Positions 27,204 through 34,932 of a DNA stretch of 64,000 nt are shown here, one piece after another (within the stretch, counting starts at the first letter, position 1; each line of letters starts with the position of its first letter). This DNA is from Sphingobacterium psychroaquaticum (GTDB lineage: Bacteria > Bacteroidota > Bacteroidia > Sphingobacteriales > Sphingobacteriaceae), in the NCBI RefSeq assembly GCF_900177625.1, contig NZ_FXAU01000001.1, positions 436,475-500,474 on the forward strand, in the 5' to 3' direction. The notes under the pieces are model-generated. The model searched no databases. It was not told the DNA's origin and saw only the letters and a program-made list of their open reading frames with translations. The translations under genes were made by a program, and so were the position numbers.

Positions 27204-27245
27204 TTTGTAGGGAGTAGTTGGTGGCAGGTAGATTGTCGTTTGTGA
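27200..27245. repeat. heptad array in GTAG sense (site C)
   Basis: Four-base cores at exact 7-base steps: GTAG 27200, 27207, 27214; GTGG 27221; GTAG 27228; GTCG 27235; GTGA 27242. The stop codon TAG of the permease gene is the first core. Confidence 0.85.
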
Positions 27246-27273
27246 TGTATACTTGATCCTTCGTATTAAAATA

Positions 27274-27324
27274 CTATAACATAAAAAAAGCTAGACCTGA
27301 GGTCCAGCTTTTTTTATGTTATAG
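27274..27324. terminator. bidirectional intrinsic terminator between the permease and aminotransferase genes
   Basis: GACC and GGTC at the tip, AGCT pairs, A7/T7, and outer arms CTATAACAT/ATGTTATAG make a stem of more than 20 bp with one mismatch (A/C). It serves both convergent genes. Confidence 0.93.
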
Positions 27325-27334
27325 CAGCTTCTAT

Positions 27335-28540
27335 TTATACTAGTTTTGCTAGTGCTTCTTTCATTCGACGAAGGGCTTCAATTAGGCTTTCGTCAGATGC
27401 TGCATAAGATAATCTGATGTAATTGTCGTTACCGAAAGAATCTCCACCTACAGTTGCAATATGGCCTTCATTTAAAAGGTATAATGCTAAGTCTGCTGAT
27501 CCCTTGATTACGTTTCCATTTAAATCTTTCTTTCCAAAGAAAGAGCTGATTTGCGGGAAGAAGTAAAAAGCACCTTCTGGAAGGTTTGTTTTTACGCCAG
27601 GAATTTCATTGAGTAAGTTGTATACCAGTTCACGACGGCGTAAGAATGCTTCTTTCATGACTTTAACACTCTCTAGTCCGTCATTGTAAGCAGCAATACC
27701 AGCGCGCTGTGCAATAGAGCAGGTACCTGAGGTTGTTTGTCCTTGCAGCTTATCGTTTGCTGCTGCGATTTCTTTACTTGCAGCAATATAACCTAAGCGC
27801 CAGCCTGTCATCGCATACGCTTTTGAGAAACCGTTAACAACGATTACGCGGTCTTTGATGCTAGGGAACTGTGCAATAGATTCATGCTTGTCAATAAAAT
27901 TGATATGCTCATAGATCTCATCCGAAAGGATAAAGATATTTGGATACTTTTCAAATACTTTTGCCAAGGCTTCCAATTCTGCTTTACTGTAAACCGAACC
28001 TGTAGGGTTACATGGTGAAGAGAACATGAAGAGTTTAGTCTTCGGCGTAATTGCCGCCTCTAACTGCGCTGGCGTAATTTTGAAATCAGAATCGATGTCT
28101 GTGTTGATGAAAACCGATTTTCCTTCTGCTAAAACAACCATTTCTGAGTAGGATACCCAGTATGGCGTAGGGATGATTACTTCATCACCCGGGTTTATAA
28201 GCGTTAGGATAACATTGGAAAGCGATTGTTTCGCGCCAGTAGACACTACGATCTGCGAAGGATCATAGTCTAAACCGTTTTCATTTTTGAGCTTGTTAAC
28301 GATTGCTTGACGCAATTCTGGGTATCCCGGTACCGGCGAATAGCGCGTGAAGTTGTCGTCTAAGGCCTGCTTTGCTGCGTTCTTTACATTGTCAGGTGTA
28401 TTGAAGTCTGGCTCACCAACACTTAAGCTGATGACATTAACGCCTTTAGCGGCTAATTCGCGACCTAATTTGGTCATTTTTAAAGTTGCGGATTCGGACA
28501 AATTGTTGATCCGATCAGATAAATACGGTGTCGTGCTCAT
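27335..28540 (-). CDS. PLP-dependent aminotransferase, aspartate aminotransferase type (class I)
   Basis: A protein of 401 residues. Typical class I features: VISLSVGEPDFNTPDNV, YSPVPGYPELRQAI, VSTGAKQSLSNVI, PTPYWVSYSEM, SPCNPTGSVYS, ILSDEIYEHI, and the PLP lysine in VNGFSKAYAMTGWRLGY. The overall pattern matches the AspC group that interconverts aspartate and glutamate with their keto acids; close enzymes act on aromatic or prephenate-like substrates. A promoter (28548-28578) puts the transcript start only a few bases before the ATG. Confidence 0.9.
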   Translation of the reverse strand: MSTTPYLSDRINNLSESATLKMTKLGRELAAKGVNVISLSVGEPDFNTPDNVKNAAKQALDDNFTRYSPVPGYPELRQAIVNKLKNENGLDYDPSQIVVSTGAKQSLSNVILTLINPGDEVIIPTPYWVSYSEMVVLAEGKSVFINTDIDSDFKITPAQLEAAITPKTKLFMFSSPCNPTGSVYSKAELEALAKVFEKYPNIFILSDEIYEHINFIDKHESIAQFPSIKDRVIVVNGFSKAYAMTGWRLGYIAASKEIAAANDKLQGQTTSGTCSIAQRAGIAAYNDGLESVKVMKEAFLRRRELVYNLLNEIPGVKTNLPEGAFYFFPQISSFFGKKDLNGNVIKGSADLALYLLNEGHIATVGGDSFGNDNYIRLSYAASDESLIEALRRMKEALAKLV

Positions 28541-28547
28541 GATGGTA

Positions 28548-28578
28548 CAAACTTATAGAAATTTGCTTTTATAAACAA
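28548..28578 (-). promoter_or_regulatory. aminotransferase promoter, nearly leaderless
   Basis: Minus strand: TTG (28578-28576), 20-base spacer, TAAGTTTG (28555-28548). The ATG at 28540 is only 7 bases beyond the -7 box, so the mRNA leader should be nearly absent. Confidence 0.65.
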
Positions 28579-28747
28579 TAATATTCATGGCTATATTTCA
28601 TATGGTTTATCGGTATTTTAGGAGAAATGTTGTTCCTTCTCTATGAATTCCCTGTATGCTTTGTGGAAAATTGATTTTTATGGCACTTCTGTTGTTAAAA
28701 TGTTAATTTGCCGCTTCGCGCTGTGTCTTTCAATTGTTACAGCTTAT

Positions 28748-28781
28748 TTTGCACGAGTGCATGATGGAAGTTTTACATTTG
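28748..28781 (+). promoter_or_regulatory. promoter of the SBF-type transporter gene
   Basis: TTTG (28748-28751), 22-base spacer, TACATTTG (28774-28781), a full match to TAnnTTTG, 15 bases before the ATG. Confidence 0.65.
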
Positions 28782-28796
28782 GCTCTACTTTGAGAT

Positions 28797-29762
28797 ATGA
28801 AAAAATTTAAGATTGATACCTTTATAATAGCGTTGCTTTGTTGCATTGTATTAGCTTATTTCTTTCCACAGCTTTACGAATGGCGAGCAGGAAAGGGGCT
28901 GGAGATGATTACAACTATAGGCGTTTCGCTTATTTTCTTCTTTTATGGTTTAAAACTCAGTTTTAAGCAGATTAAGGATGGCTTGAGTAATTGGAAGCTT
29001 CATGTGTTGGTTCAGTTTTCGACATTTCTGTTGTTCCCTTTGGTATTGCTACCCTTTTATCCCTTTATTAAAACATCCATTCAACACGATTTTTGGCTAT
29101 CATTTTTCTTTTTAGCTGCGCTGCCATCCACGGTCTCATCCTCTGTGGTAATGGTTTCCATTGCACGCGGAAATATGGCAGCCGCTATTTTTAATGCCAG
29201 TATCTCAGGCTTGATCGGTGTGGTTGTTACCCCTTTATGGATGGAGTTGTTTATGGACTTTGGAGACGTGGATATCTTAGGGCACGTATACTGGGGGCTG
29301 ACGAAAGAAATAATTATTCCGGTGTTATTGGGGCAGTTTTTGCAACCTTATCTTGGGAAATGGGCGTCGGCATATAGCAAGCAATTGAGTCGGTTTGACA
29401 AGTCTGTTATTCTGCTTATTGTCTATGCCAGTTTTGCCGAATCTTTTGTAAGTGGTGTATTTGATTCCATCGGACGAACGTATCTGGTCTGGGTATTTGT
29501 AGGGGTGGTTGTACTTTTCTGCCTCGTGTATGGATTAATTTATGCTTTGAGCAGGTATGTGTTAAAATTTTCACGGGAAGATCAGATTACGGCACTGTTT
29601 TGTGGTTCCAAGAAATCTTTGACCCATGGTTCTGTATTTGGAAAGTTTCTATTTGTTCATACCGCTGGTGCTGGTTTATACTTTTTACCTTTGATGATTT
29701 TTCACGCTTTTCAAATTTTTGTAGTGACAATCATTGCCCAGCGCTATCATAATAAGGGGTAA
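28797..29762 (+). CDS. bile acid:sodium symporter-like membrane protein (SBF-like family)
   Basis: A protein of 321 residues with about nine or ten membrane helices. GVSLIFFFYGLKLSFKQIKD near residue 45, LAALPSTVSSSVVMVSIARG and ALFCGSKKSLTHG are typical of the SBF-like (YfeH/RCH1-type) group, distant relatives of bile-acid and arsenite carriers. The transported ion or solute is not known. It is a single gene with its own promoter and no clear operon partner. Confidence 0.87.
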   Translation: MKKFKIDTFIIALLCCIVLAYFFPQLYEWRAGKGLEMITTIGVSLIFFFYGLKLSFKQIKDGLSNWKLHVLVQFSTFLLFPLVLLPFYPFIKTSIQHDFWLSFFFLAALPSTVSSSVVMVSIARGNMAAAIFNASISGLIGVVVTPLWMELFMDFGDVDILGHVYWGLTKEIIIPVLLGQFLQPYLGKWASAYSKQLSRFDKSVILLIVYASFAESFVSGVFDSIGRTYLVWVFVGVVVLFCLVYGLIYALSRYVLKFSREDQITALFCGSKKSLTHGSVFGKFLFVHTAGAGLYFLPLMIFHAFQIFVVTIIAQRYHNKG

Positions 29763-29852
29763 TAATCAGGGTGTGACAGGCAGCGAAAAATGCTGGAAAG
29801 AAGCCGACAAAACATATGTTTTTTTGATGAAAGAGGAAGGTTTCCCGGTAAT

Positions 29853-29923
29853 CTAAAAAAGAAAGGTTTCCAAACGGGGAGAATGGAAACCTTTACTAAC
29901 CAATTATAAACCTAAATTATGAT
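29853..29923 (-). ncRNA. candidate small RNA of about 70 nt, antisense to a TonB-receptor-type leader motif
   Basis: On the minus strand a full promoter (TTTG 29960-29957, 21-base spacer, TATCTTTG 29935-29928) is followed, after about 29 unpaired bases (29923-29895), by an intrinsic terminator: AAAGGTTTCC, 13-base loop, GGAAACCTTT (arms 29894-29885 and 29871-29862), then C and T6 (29860-29855). No reading frame fits. The unpaired 5' part contains TAATTTAGG and ATTGGTTAGT and is complementary to ACTAACCAA-type leaders before susC (47909-47917) and the GH43 gene (59956-59969). Promoter and terminator are seen in the sequence; the RNA and its targets are inferred. Confidence 0.65.
29855..29894 (-). 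terminator. intrinsic terminator of the candidate small RNA
   Basis: A perfect 10-bp stem (29862-29871 with 29885-29894), loop of 13, then C and T6 on the minus strand. On the plus strand only TTTAC follows, so it works best leftward. Confidence 0.8.
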
Positions 29924-29927
29924 ACCA

Positions 29928-29960
29928 CAAAGATAGTGTATTTTAAACACTAAGTCCAAA
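29928..29960 (-). promoter_or_regulatory. promoter of the candidate small RNA
   Basis: Minus strand TTTG (29960-29957), 21 bases, TATCTTTG (29935-29928). Both boxes match the Bacteroidota consensus exactly. There is no coding start downstream. Confidence 0.75.
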
Positions 29961-30111
29961 TTTATTTTACTTTTTTTTTCGGAAAGCTTCAAATACGGAA
30001 ATTAGTTGTAATTAATGACGAAAATCACCTTTATAAAGATCATTTTGTACACCTCTTGCAATTAATTAATTGTATTTTCGCAAACAAAACGTAATTAAAG
30101 CCAAATGCTAT

Positions 30112-31602
30112 ATGATTGAATCTTTTGATGTTTTTATAAAACAATTCAAAGCAGGGTTAGTGGAATTGTTTCACAACACATCTGATATTAATGAACTTAG
30201 TTTGGAGCGCGGTCTTCCTAAAGAGATCTGGGAAGGCATTATGGCATTCAATCCGTTGTCGGTAGCCGTACCGGAAGAATTTGCCGGCCGGGGAGTTAAA
30301 GTAAAGGAATGTCTCGGATTATTATCTGCGGCATCTTATGAATCTCTTCCGCTTTCACTAACTTTTGGAATCAATATAGCACTCTTTTTGGAGCCTCTAG
30401 CGAAATACGGCCATGCCGATATCAAAGGAGATATCTTTAAGCGTTTTATCGAGAATCAAGCGATGGGCGGATTAATGATCACTGAGCCAGATTATGGGAG
30501 TGATGCATTAAGCATGCGTACCCAACATACCTTTACCGATGATAACTATCAGCTCAAAGGGCAAAAACACTGGCAAGGACTTACTGGGATGGCCGATTTT
30601 TGGATTGTAGCTGCTCGTAAGGCCATGGATAATGGTGAATTAGCGCGTGATATCGATTTTTTTGTAACGGACAATAGTCGTTCTGAACAACATATTCCAG
30701 TAGAGAAGTATTTCAACAACCTAGGACTTTACATGATTCCTTACGGTTTAAATACTATTGACCTCACTGTTCCAGCCAATCAAAAACTACAACAAACAAG
30801 TACAGGCATCAAGATGATGCTGGATATTTTGCACCGTAGCCGTTTGCAGTTCCCAGGTATGGGAATGGGATTCTTACAACGTATGCTGGACGAAGCAATC
30901 GGACACTGTACCAATCGTAAGGTGGGCGGACAACCGTTGTTAGCGTTAGATTCGGTACAATATCAAATTTCGCGTATTCAATCGTCGTTTACGCTGTGCT
31001 CGGGGATGTGTGCACATAGTTCGGGCATGAGTTCGATAGCGCATGACGTTTCTGGAAATGGGGTAGAGGCAAATAGTATGAAAGCCTTGGTAACAGACTT
31101 GATGCAGGAAGCCGCACATATCTGTGTGCAACTATCGGGTTCAAGTGGTTACAAATTGGATCATATTGCTGGCCGAGGTATCGTAGATTCCAGACCGTTC
31201 CAGATCTTTGAAGGTTCCAACGAAATGTTGTACAGTCAGATTGCAGAAGCAATCGTTAAACAAATGAAGAAAAGTAAAGAGCTTCATTTTGGACGTTTCC
31301 TTACTAGCCTTGATACAACAGCGCGCGTGGCGCCTCGTTTTAAAGCGTTGTTAGATTTTTCTATAAGCGATAATTTGGCACAGCGACAAACGGTGGTATT
31401 GGGTAAAGTGATTGCGCGTTTAGTTTGTTTGCAATACGTAGACGAGTTAGTGGAAAAAGGATTCCGTCAGGATCTATACGAAAACACGACGAAACATATT
31501 AAAATGGATATCCAGGAACTGTTAGCAACGTTCTTGAACCCTAATGATGCGACACCTATTGTGGAATACCAAGAGGGTGGTGATTGGTTGTCGTTTGTGT
31601 AA
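30112..31602 (+). CDS. acyl-CoA dehydrogenase family protein
   Basis: The start is ATG at 30112 (MIESFDVFIKQFKAG), giving 496 residues; the longer TTG frame overlaps a likely -7 box (TATTTTCG, 30073-30080). The fold order is that of acyl-CoA dehydrogenases: N-terminal helical domain, middle beta domain (GGLMITEPDYGSDALSMRTQ, GQKHWQGLTGMADFWIVAAR) and C-terminal helical domain (LDILHRSRLQFPGMGMGFLQ, IFEGSNEMLYSQIAEAIVKQ). It should oxidise an acyl thioester using FAD. The 110 residues after the usual end are not typical. The substrate is unknown and no beta-oxidation genes lie nearby. Confidence 0.87.
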   Translation: MIESFDVFIKQFKAGLVELFHNTSDINELSLERGLPKEIWEGIMAFNPLSVAVPEEFAGRGVKVKECLGLLSAASYESLPLSLTFGINIALFLEPLAKYGHADIKGDIFKRFIENQAMGGLMITEPDYGSDALSMRTQHTFTDDNYQLKGQKHWQGLTGMADFWIVAARKAMDNGELARDIDFFVTDNSRSEQHIPVEKYFNNLGLYMIPYGLNTIDLTVPANQKLQQTSTGIKMMLDILHRSRLQFPGMGMGFLQRMLDEAIGHCTNRKVGGQPLLALDSVQYQISRIQSSFTLCSGMCAHSSGMSSIAHDVSGNGVEANSMKALVTDLMQEAAHICVQLSGSSGYKLDHIAGRGIVDSRPFQIFEGSNEMLYSQIAEAIVKQMKKSKELHFGRFLTSLDTTARVAPRFKALLDFSISDNLAQRQTVVLGKVIARLVCLQYVDELVEKGFRQDLYENTTKHIKMDIQELLATFLNPNDATPIVEYQEGGDWLSFV

Positions 31603-31654
31603 ATAATACTGCTTGTCCGGAGAGATATATTATATCTTGCCAGCTAAAGACGAA

Positions 31655-31690
31655 TAAAAAAAGGAGACCTATGAGAGTCTCCTTTTTTTT
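31655..31690. terminator. bidirectional intrinsic terminator between convergent genes
   Basis: AGGAGAC and GTCTCCT around an 8-base loop, with A7 before and T8 after. It serves the acyl-CoA dehydrogenase gene and the leftward barrel protein gene. Confidence 0.92.
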
Positions 31691-31708
31691 GCTGTGGTCT
31701 AAGATAGG

Positions 31709-32281
31709 TTAGAATGTATATCCTACAGAAAGAGCTATTGACTTGTTTTTTGCACCCAACTCCTTGCTGATCTTGTTTAGACCATGATTATAGCGCAAAT
31801 CAATTCCAAAACGATTAATATCTAACCCAACATTCGCCAAAGCATCGTAACTAAAAGACTTGTAGTTTGCTGTGCTTGTTGCCTTTGCTTTGTTCAATTG
31901 ATAATTTAACTGCGGTCCAACAGAAGCCCGTATTCCCATCTTTTCAGATTCATAAAATTTATACCCCGCTTGTATTGGAAGGTGGAGCTGATAAAAATTT
32001 GGGTTGTGTTTTTTACCCTCAAAATTATAGGTTGTCGAAGTAAAGGAAAGCGTCAACTCCGGTTGTACAAAAAATCGATCTGTAGTGCGAGCGAATATAC
32101 CTACCTGTGCGCCAAATTCAGATTTTTTATCACTTACACTCTTATTTGAATAGCTAGGCATCGTGTAAACGCTTCCTGCTTTTACGCCAAAGTCCACTTC
32201 TTGTGCACGTGCTACTTGGTTTACTAATAAACCCATTACCATAACGAGCATTCCTTGCTTAATCTGGTTTTTCATTTTCAT
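31709..32281 (-). CDS. outer membrane beta-barrel protein (porin-family small barrel)
   Basis: A protein of 190 residues with a signal peptide (VMVMGLLVNQVARAQ, cut after ARA). The mature part starts VDFGVKAGSVYTMP and shows alternating strands (FFVQPELTLSFTSTTYNF, MGIRASVGPQLNYQL, FGIDLRYNHGLNKIS) ending in SIALSVGYTF with a C-terminal Phe. This is the eight-strand barrel pattern of Bacteroidota outer membrane proteins (PF13568-like). The role is unknown. It follows the acyltransferase gene by 71 bases on the same strand. Confidence 0.85.
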   Translation of the reverse strand: MKMKNQIKQGMLVMVMGLLVNQVARAQEVDFGVKAGSVYTMPSYSNKSVSDKKSEFGAQVGIFARTTDRFFVQPELTLSFTSTTYNFEGKKHNPNFYQLHLPIQAGYKFYESEKMGIRASVGPQLNYQLNKAKATSTANYKSFSYDALANVGLDINRFGIDLRYNHGLNKISKELGAKNKSIALSVGYTF

Positions 32282-32352
32282 GTTCTTTTTTATTAATTGT
32301 TATTTAATGATGAGACAATCTTTGCGGGCTATACCCTTGCTTTCATTTATTT

Positions 32353-33120
32353 TTATTTCCATCGACGATGTGTCCAAAGCCACCACGTTGGATTTCGTCG
32401 GATACTATTCTCAAGTTTTCGGGTATATTGTGTGGTGATAAATCCTGGGGCAGTCAATTGTGCGCTATCGCAAATTGGCTCTAAACGAATTTTCCAACCA
32501 TAGTTTCCAACCGGTACAAGTTCAAGGTACAGCACAGAAGCGTTGGTTTTTCGGGCCAATTGCTCCGCTCCGGTAAACATCTGCGTAGGCTGCGACAGAA
32601 AATCGATGGAGAGACCATTTTCTTTTCCTGGAAATTGATCCGCGATAAAAAGAGTAATGCTGCTTTCGTGTTCCTCCCGGAGTAATATGCGCAATGCTTG
32701 TGATGCCGTCAAAAGCCGGATACCATGTATGCTACGGAACTTCGTGAAAAGTTTATCCCAGAATTTGCTTCTCAGGGGCTTGTACAGAGCTTGTACGGGT
32801 ATGCTCGTATGCTTTGGTAGTTTATTTAAGACTTCCCAATTACCATAATGTCCTGTCAAAAGAATAATACGCTTCCTTTTTGTCTCGAGCATGGATAACA
32901 TGTGCTGTTCCGCCTTGGGAACGTGTAGCTGCTGCATCGATGGAACGACTGTTTCAATTAAGATCCGCGCCGCATTTTTATAAAAATGCAGGTGGTGCTG
33001 TTTCACCTCGCTATAGGAAGCCGATGGTAGGGCACGTGATAAATTCTGTAGGGACACGGCATATCGATACCGACATATGTGACGAAGGATAAAACCTACG
33101 GTGCTGTATATATGCTCCAT
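32353..33120 (-). CDS. lysophospholipid/lipid A acyltransferase, LpxL/HtrB-like
   Basis: The start is ATG at 33118-33120 (MEHIYSTVGFILRH), giving 255 residues. The TTG three codons earlier is less likely. The catalytic H-x4-E motif is present in LLTGHYGNWEVLN, and IPVQALYKPLRSKFWDKLF and FIADQFPGKENGLSIDFL match later family blocks. The family adds a secondary acyl chain to lipid A on the inner membrane. It is shorter than the usual 290-310 residues, mostly at the N-terminus, where the membrane helix is reduced. Some relatives make ornithine or other lipids. Confidence 0.83.
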   Translation of the reverse strand: MEHIYSTVGFILRHICRYRYAVSLQNLSRALPSASYSEVKQHHLHFYKNAARILIETVVPSMQQLHVPKAEQHMLSMLETKRKRIILLTGHYGNWEVLNKLPKHTSIPVQALYKPLRSKFWDKLFTKFRSIHGIRLLTASQALRILLREEHESSITLFIADQFPGKENGLSIDFLSQPTQMFTGAEQLARKTNASVLYLELVPVGNYGWKIRLEPICDSAQLTAPGFITTQYTRKLENSIRRNPTWWLWTHRRWK

Positions 33121-33125
33121 CGTGA

Positions 33126-33233
33126 TCAATCAGCTGTTTCGTGTATACTGTTTATCAAGTTGTACAGCATATATCCAGTGAAACCAATAAAGAGAGTCAC
33201 AAGGATTACCGTACTATATATTATACTTTCCAT
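33126..33233 (-). CDS. possible tiny membrane protein upstream of the acyltransferase gene
   Basis: This frame starts at an ATG (33231-33233), encodes 35 residues with one hydrophobic segment (STVILVTLFIGFTGYMLYN) and stops at 33126-33128, five bases before the acyltransferase ATG. A longer upstream start would give 60 residues. Tight spacing suggests translational coupling, but a chance frame cannot be excluded. Confidence 0.25.
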   Translation of the reverse strand: MESIIYSTVILVTLFIGFTGYMLYNLINSIHETAD

Positions 33234-33424
33234 AAGCGTGCTTTTTATACCTTTGACAACGAACTTGGTATATACCCTCGGTAGAAGTTGATTTTTTTTG
33301 ATCGACAAGCAGCGATACGTAAGCGTTTTTTTTCAAATATTGTTAAGGGTATAGCTTATGTAAGTTGTCTTATCTTTAAAGCGAGCCGAAAACAGGCTTG
33401 TTGGGAAGTACTATTTAATACGAT

Positions 33425-33958
33425 ATGTCAACGGAAAAGGAAAAAAAATTTGAGGAAGTCTTCCGGGCACACTTTAAAGAGTTGCATGCTTATGTGTATC
33501 GCATTCTGGAGGATAGTGCACTTTCAGAAGAGGTTGTTCAGCAAGTGTTTCTACGGTTATGGGAGAAAGACTGGGAGTCGGATATTCACACCTCACTGCG
33601 TGCGTATCTCTACAAGTCGGTATACCATGAAAGCTTAAACATCGTGAAGCGTAATCGGGTAAAGCAGCGATACACAGATCATCAAGTACACCATGGTATC
33701 CAAACCGTGTATGCAGATCAGAGTGATGCGGAGCTGAAAAAATTACTGCATAGCGCTTTGGATTCGCTGCCTGAGAAAAGTAGAGTGGTGTTTGAGATGA
33801 GCAGATTTCAAGAACTGAAATACCAGGAAATTGCGGTTTCATTGAATTTATCGTTAAAAACCGTCGAAGGACATATGACCAAAGCGTTGCGGCATTTACG
33901 GATACATTTGGTCGATTATTTAACAGTTTTATTGTTAACCTTAATTTCAGGATTATGA
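33425..33958 (+). CDS. ECF RNA polymerase sigma factor (sigma-70 family)
   Basis: A protein of 177 residues. Region 2 includes AHFKELHAYVYRILED and EEVVQQVFLRLWEKDW. Region 4 includes LDSLPEKSRVVFEMSRFQEL and KYQEIAVSLNLSLKTVEGHM, the helix-turn-helix for the -35 element. It matches the Bacteroidota-specific ECF group paired with FecR anti-sigma factors. Its last four bases (ATGA, 33955-33958) overlap the fecR start, so translation is coupled. It heads a three-gene operon. Confidence 0.95.
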   Translation: MSTEKEKKFEEVFRAHFKELHAYVYRILEDSALSEEVVQQVFLRLWEKDWESDIHTSLRAYLYKSVYHESLNIVKRNRVKQRYTDHQVHHGIQTVYADQSDAELKKLLHSALDSLPEKSRVVFEMSRFQELKYQEIAVSLNLSLKTVEGHMTKALRHLRIHLVDYLTVLLLTLISGL

Positions 33959-34926
33959 ACAAGGAATGGATTACAAAATATATTGTGGGGGAGATGAATG
34001 CTGCAGAACGAGCAACGATGGAAGCATGGATTGAAGCGGATCCCGTACATAAAGAAGAATATATCGCGATGAAAAAGGTATGGGAGCTCAGTGCACAAAA
34101 AGGAGATGCGCCTGAGATTGATATTGATCGGGCTTGGAACACCTTTACGCAGCTTCGCACGGAAAGGGCTCAGTCAAAGGACGAAGTTGTCGTCAAGATA
34201 AGGACGAGTAGGTCTCCATTTCGTTGGATCGGAGCAGCAGCCGCAATACTTTTGATTTTAGGCTTATCTTATTGGGGATTAAATGATAAGCTATCTCAGG
34301 AGACAGATCTACGTACATTAACGCAAACATTGCGTGCGCCATTGCCTGATGGAAGTATGGTGAGTCTAAACAAAGATACAGAGTTACATTACCATAAAAG
34401 TTGGTTTGGAAAAAAACGTGCGGTAAGCTTAGTGGAGGGGGAGGCTTTCTTTGAGGTCAAAAAAGATAAGGCACATCCTTTTGTGATCGAAGCGGGGCAG
34501 CATCGGATTACGGTTGTTGGCACGAGTTTCCATGTACGAAGGACGCCGGGTGAAACGGAAGTTATCGTCGCGACAGGCAAGGTGCGTGTGAATTATGGCG
34601 ATCAAGAAGTCTTTTTACTACCTGAACAGCGTATCGTGATCGCTGATACAAGCAAGCAAACGGTAAAAGTGGATTCAGTGAAGGATAATCTATATCGTTA
34701 TTACGTACATCAGGTGTTTGAGTTTGACAACACGCCGTTATCGCGGGTATTCGAGGCCTTAGGTAAAGCCTATGAGAAAGAATTTGTCTTGGAAAATCCA
34801 GCGCATCGAAAGTTGTTGTACTCTGCTAAGTTCGAACAACAGGGCTTAAGCGAGATGATTGATGTGATTCTGAAGACCTTTGATCTGAAGATGAAAAAAA
34901 GAGGAAACAAGTATTATATTAATTAA
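33955..34926 (+). CDS. FecR-type anti-sigma factor
   Basis: A protein of 323 residues. The N-terminal cytoplasmic part (about 1-80) should bind the sigma factor. One membrane helix (WIGAAAAILLILGLSYWGL, about 87-105) leads to the periplasmic FecR domain (LPDGSMVSLNKDTELHYHKS, VEGEAFFEVKKDKAHPFVIE, VVGTSFHVRRTPGETEVIVA). A C-terminal DUF4974 domain follows (FEFDNTPLSRVFEALGKAYE). It normally receives a signal from the STN domain of an outer-membrane protein, here encoded next. Confidence 0.95.
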   Translation: MNKEWITKYIVGEMNAAERATMEAWIEADPVHKEEYIAMKKVWELSAQKGDAPEIDIDRAWNTFTQLRTERAQSKDEVVVKIRTSRSPFRWIGAAAAILLILGLSYWGLNDKLSQETDLRTLTQTLRAPLPDGSMVSLNKDTELHYHKSWFGKKRAVSLVEGEAFFEVKKDKAHPFVIEAGQHRITVVGTSFHVRRTPGETEVIVATGKVRVNYGDQEVFLLPEQRIVIADTSKQTVKVDSVKDNLYRYYVHQVFEFDNTPLSRVFEALGKAYEKEFVLENPAHRKLLYSAKFEQQGLSEMIDVILKTFDLKMKKRGNKYYIN

Positions 34927-34932
34927 GCTGGG

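Noticed and set aside
29916-29936. A relic receptor gene starting at the plus-strand ATG (29919) after an ACTAACCAA-type leader
   Set aside because: The frame stops after five codons, and the minus-strand promoter and terminator explain the sequence better. Kept as the alternative to the small RNA.
33474-34160. A 228-residue minus-strand frame across the sigma/fecR junction
   Set aside because: It is antisense to two well-supported coupled genes, and its composition shows no domain.
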